From Sulfitobacter sp. HGT1 (GTDB taxonomy: Bacteria; Pseudomonadota; Alphaproteobacteria; Rhodobacterales; Rhodobacteraceae), in contig NZ_BLWI01000011.1 in the NCBI RefSeq assembly GCF_013282155.1, forward strand, positions 170,424-234,423: a stretch of 64,000 bases of DNA, given 5' to 3'. The notes below the pieces were generated by a model. The model had not been told where the DNA came from. It did not search any database and worked only from the letters and a program-made list of their open reading frames with translations. Positions 62,576 to 64,000 of the stretch are shown here, piece after piece; position 1 is the stretch's first letter, and the number at the start of each line of letters is the position of its first letter. Position numbers and translations under genes: made by a program.

Positions 62576-63850
62576 TCAGTCCAAAGCCACTGACACATAG
62601 ACCTCGATTCCAAGTTTCTCAGCCAAGACCTGCGCAGCCGCCCGGCAGACTACCTCGACATAGTCGATGTTTCCGGAGCCGTGGGGACCTGGGTAATTGA
62701 GCCAGACCTCGCCGTCGAAAGGCCCTGACGCCTGTTTGGACGCGAGCAGGTACTGGACGATAGGACTTGTGACGTCAGTAGTGGCGGCGTGGGCGAAGCC
62801 GAAGCTGGCCGAGGCATTGCCATGTTTCGCGTTGAAGGCGGCACCAGCCTGCTCGCCGGCCGTCTTCGCCGCGGCGAAAGCGTCTGCGACAATCTTGGCC
62901 GCGTTTTTAGGAGGGCGGGCGATGGTTATAGACCTCAACAGTTGGGCCTCTTCTAAACCTTCTATCGTCTGAGCATTGAGTTCATGATTCTTCTCGACAG
63001 CTTTGATGACTTCCTCGAGCACGATTATCCGCGATCGTTCGATCACTTGTCTGTCGAAGGGTGAGCCGTAGTTGTTCGAGCCGGCGAGATGAAATCCGGT
63101 CAGGAGTTCGTTGATCTCCTTGGCCTCGTCCGCCGTCCACACGATGATGCAAACGCGCGAGAGCGGCCGTCCCTCCTTGGGACCCTTGAACAGAGGCAGG
63201 GCGGGCGCAGGGCCGTAAATGCCATTATAGTATTGGACCCAGATATTATCGACTTCGTCGTCGCAGGCTACCCAGCGCCATTCCCGCTCATGGCTCCAGT
63301 CGATAGGGCGGGTCGCACCGCCCGGATTATGCGCGATGAAACGGAACTGTTCTCGGACTGGTAGGATCGCCTCATCGATGATCCTACAGGTGGGATCATT
63401 TCGACTGTATTTGACGTTATCAGTCGACAGCCCGTAGATAGCTGGACGTCCGCCTGCTGCATAGAACTCTGACTTCAGGAACGATATGCCGTAGGCTGAG
63501 ACGTTGCCGGCTTCCGCACGCTCGCGCGCATAAGTTGCGAAGGCATAGAGCGGCATCTCTGTTGCACAAACCGCCGGCTGTCCGCCGTATATCGTGGTGC
63601 GTCCCTTGCGAAACGAATAGCCGGGCATAAGACCGCCCAGGCGAATGATTGCAGTGAGCACTTGAAATGCACCCGCATCGGCCTCAAGCTCGCCGCCCGC
63701 GAAGTATCCATACTCGTCTTCGTCTTCACCGGGGAAATCTTGCTCCGGCAAGCGATTTCGCACGAAATGTGTGACCCAGGCCGTATGATCATGCCTTCGA
63801 AGTGCCTGTGCCAAGCGCGCTCTCCTGTCATTGCCGCTCGTGCGGTCCAT
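62576..63850 (-). CDS. Island protein of unknown function with EREWRW motif (AbiGi-like layout)
   Basis: A 424-aa soluble protein. The region from about residue 65 to 250 has a pattern seen in AbiGi-type and related proteins: a conserved start (LGGLMPGYSFRKGRTTIYGG), VCATEMPLYAFATYARERA, VSAYGISFLKSEFYAAGGRPAIYG and a terminal IDWSHEREWRW motif. The C-terminal third is Ala-rich (NAAKIVADAFAAAKTAGEQA) and ends in a small alpha/beta segment (VVCRAAAQVLAEKLGIEVYV). The resemblance is by motif layout only. An abortive-infection or other defence role is inferred from that and the mobile context. ATG at 63850 with a weak ribosome-binding site. Confidence 0.6.
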   Translation of the reverse strand: MDRTSGNDRRARLAQALRRHDHTAWVTHFVRNRLPEQDFPGEDEDEYGYFAGGELEADAGAFQVLTAIIRLGGLMPGYSFRKGRTTIYGGQPAVCATEMPLYAFATYARERAEAGNVSAYGISFLKSEFYAAGGRPAIYGLSTDNVKYSRNDPTCRIIDEAILPVREQFRFIAHNPGGATRPIDWSHEREWRWVACDDEVDNIWVQYYNGIYGPAPALPLFKGPKEGRPLSRVCIIVWTADEAKEINELLTGFHLAGSNNYGSPFDRQVIERSRIIVLEEVIKAVEKNHELNAQTIEGLEEAQLLRSITIARPPKNAAKIVADAFAAAKTAGEQAGAAFNAKHGNASASFGFAHAATTDVTSPIVQYLLASKQASGPFDGEVWLNYPGPHGSGNIDYVEVVCRAAAQVLAEKLGIEVYVSVALD

Positions 63851-63988
63851 TCAACTGTCGCAATGATAGTGCTTGGCTGGTTGGCTGCAAAGCGCTAATC
63901 AGTTTGCCCTGATGCTGTAGACGGACCCTGCACCGGCGTAGCGTAAGATGATTTTACCGTTGAGCCAGGTCTAAGGAGTACTGTTGGA

Positions 63989-64000
63989 TGTCACTTAAAA
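63989..64000 (+). CDS. Possible gene start at the right window edge
   Basis: AAGGAG at 63974-63979 is followed 9 nt later by an ATG (about 63989) reading MSLK before the sequence ends. The strong ribosome-binding site suggests a real gene continuing to the right, divergent from the 424-aa gene; nothing can be said of its product. Confidence 0.4.

Noticed and set aside
1..64000. CRISPR array or rRNA operon
   Set aside because: No regularly spaced direct repeats or rRNA-like blocks were seen on reading through the window.

Overview
The window looks like a chromosomal segment of a marine alphaproteobacterium of the Roseobacter group (Rhodobacterales). The basis is the combination of TAXI-type TRAP transport, the carboxyspermidine route to polyamines, a PaaX-terminated paa operon, the lptC-lptA-lptB-hpf-ptsN order without rpoN, and a general-stress promoter of the GGAAC-N16-CGTT type. 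Genus cannot be resolved from the sequence alone.

Layout, left to right. (1) 1-1.5 kb: the end of a HisKA_2/HWE-type sensor kinase, then a 52-residue membrane microprotein behind a perfect EcfG-type promoter, which suggests the edge of a general stress response locus. (2) 1.5-5.4 kb: an XRE-cupin regulator divergent from gabT, with a direct-repeat operator candidate between them, then an FMN/Fe-S glutamate synthase-like protein on the minus strand. (3) 5.8-17.6 kb: a TAXI-TRAP solute importer followed by a tight operon-like run of nitrilase-fold amidase, Orn/Lys/Arg-type decarboxylase, ATP-grasp ligase, C45 Ntn-hydrolase and class III aminotransferase, closed by a strong terminator. No pathway I know uses this exact set, and it is my leading candidate for an undescribed metabolic system. 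(4) 17.7-21.6 kb: a pqiA-pqiA-pqiB-pqiC lipid-transport (MCE) operon. (5) 21.8-26.7 kb: an orphan Wzc-like tyrosine autokinase, a secreted protein of unknown function and a PstS-like/OmpA fusion. (6) 26.7-32.1 kb: hemerythrin, radC, dnaJ, dnaK and alkB. (7) 32.1-43.3 kb: a surface-polysaccharide cluster with an ABC-2 export permease, cysQ, a KdsB-like cytidylyltransferase, galU, galE, four glycosyltransferases and a two-module sulfotransferase, consistent with a Kdo-linked, probably sulfated glycan. (8) 43.3-48.1 kb: ptsN, hpf, lptB, lptA, lptC, kpsF/kdsD and rnd, all on the minus strand. (9) 48.1-55.7 kb: the phenylacetate operon paaJ-A-B-C-D-E-Z-X with a candidate PaaX box upstream. (10) 56-59.8 kb: a DMT exporter, then nspC and a lys1-like dehydrogenase for carboxyspermidine/carboxynorspermidine synthesis.

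(11) 60.1-64 kb: the start of an integrated element. A 16-nt piece matching the 3' end of a tRNA lies just left of a tyrosine recombinase gene. Beyond it are an IS481-type transposase remnant and two unrecognised minus-strand genes, one with an (H)EREWRW motif and a layout reminiscent of AbiGi-type phage-resistance proteins. The island runs off the right edge.

Recurring themes are nitrogen-rich small molecules (gabT, the decarboxylase cluster, nspC/lys1), envelope assembly (Pqi, Lpt, Kdo, capsule-like glycan) and stress (dnaK/J, alkB, radC, hpf). Starts were chosen from ribosome-binding sites where visible. No tRNA, rRNA or CRISPR array was recognised.
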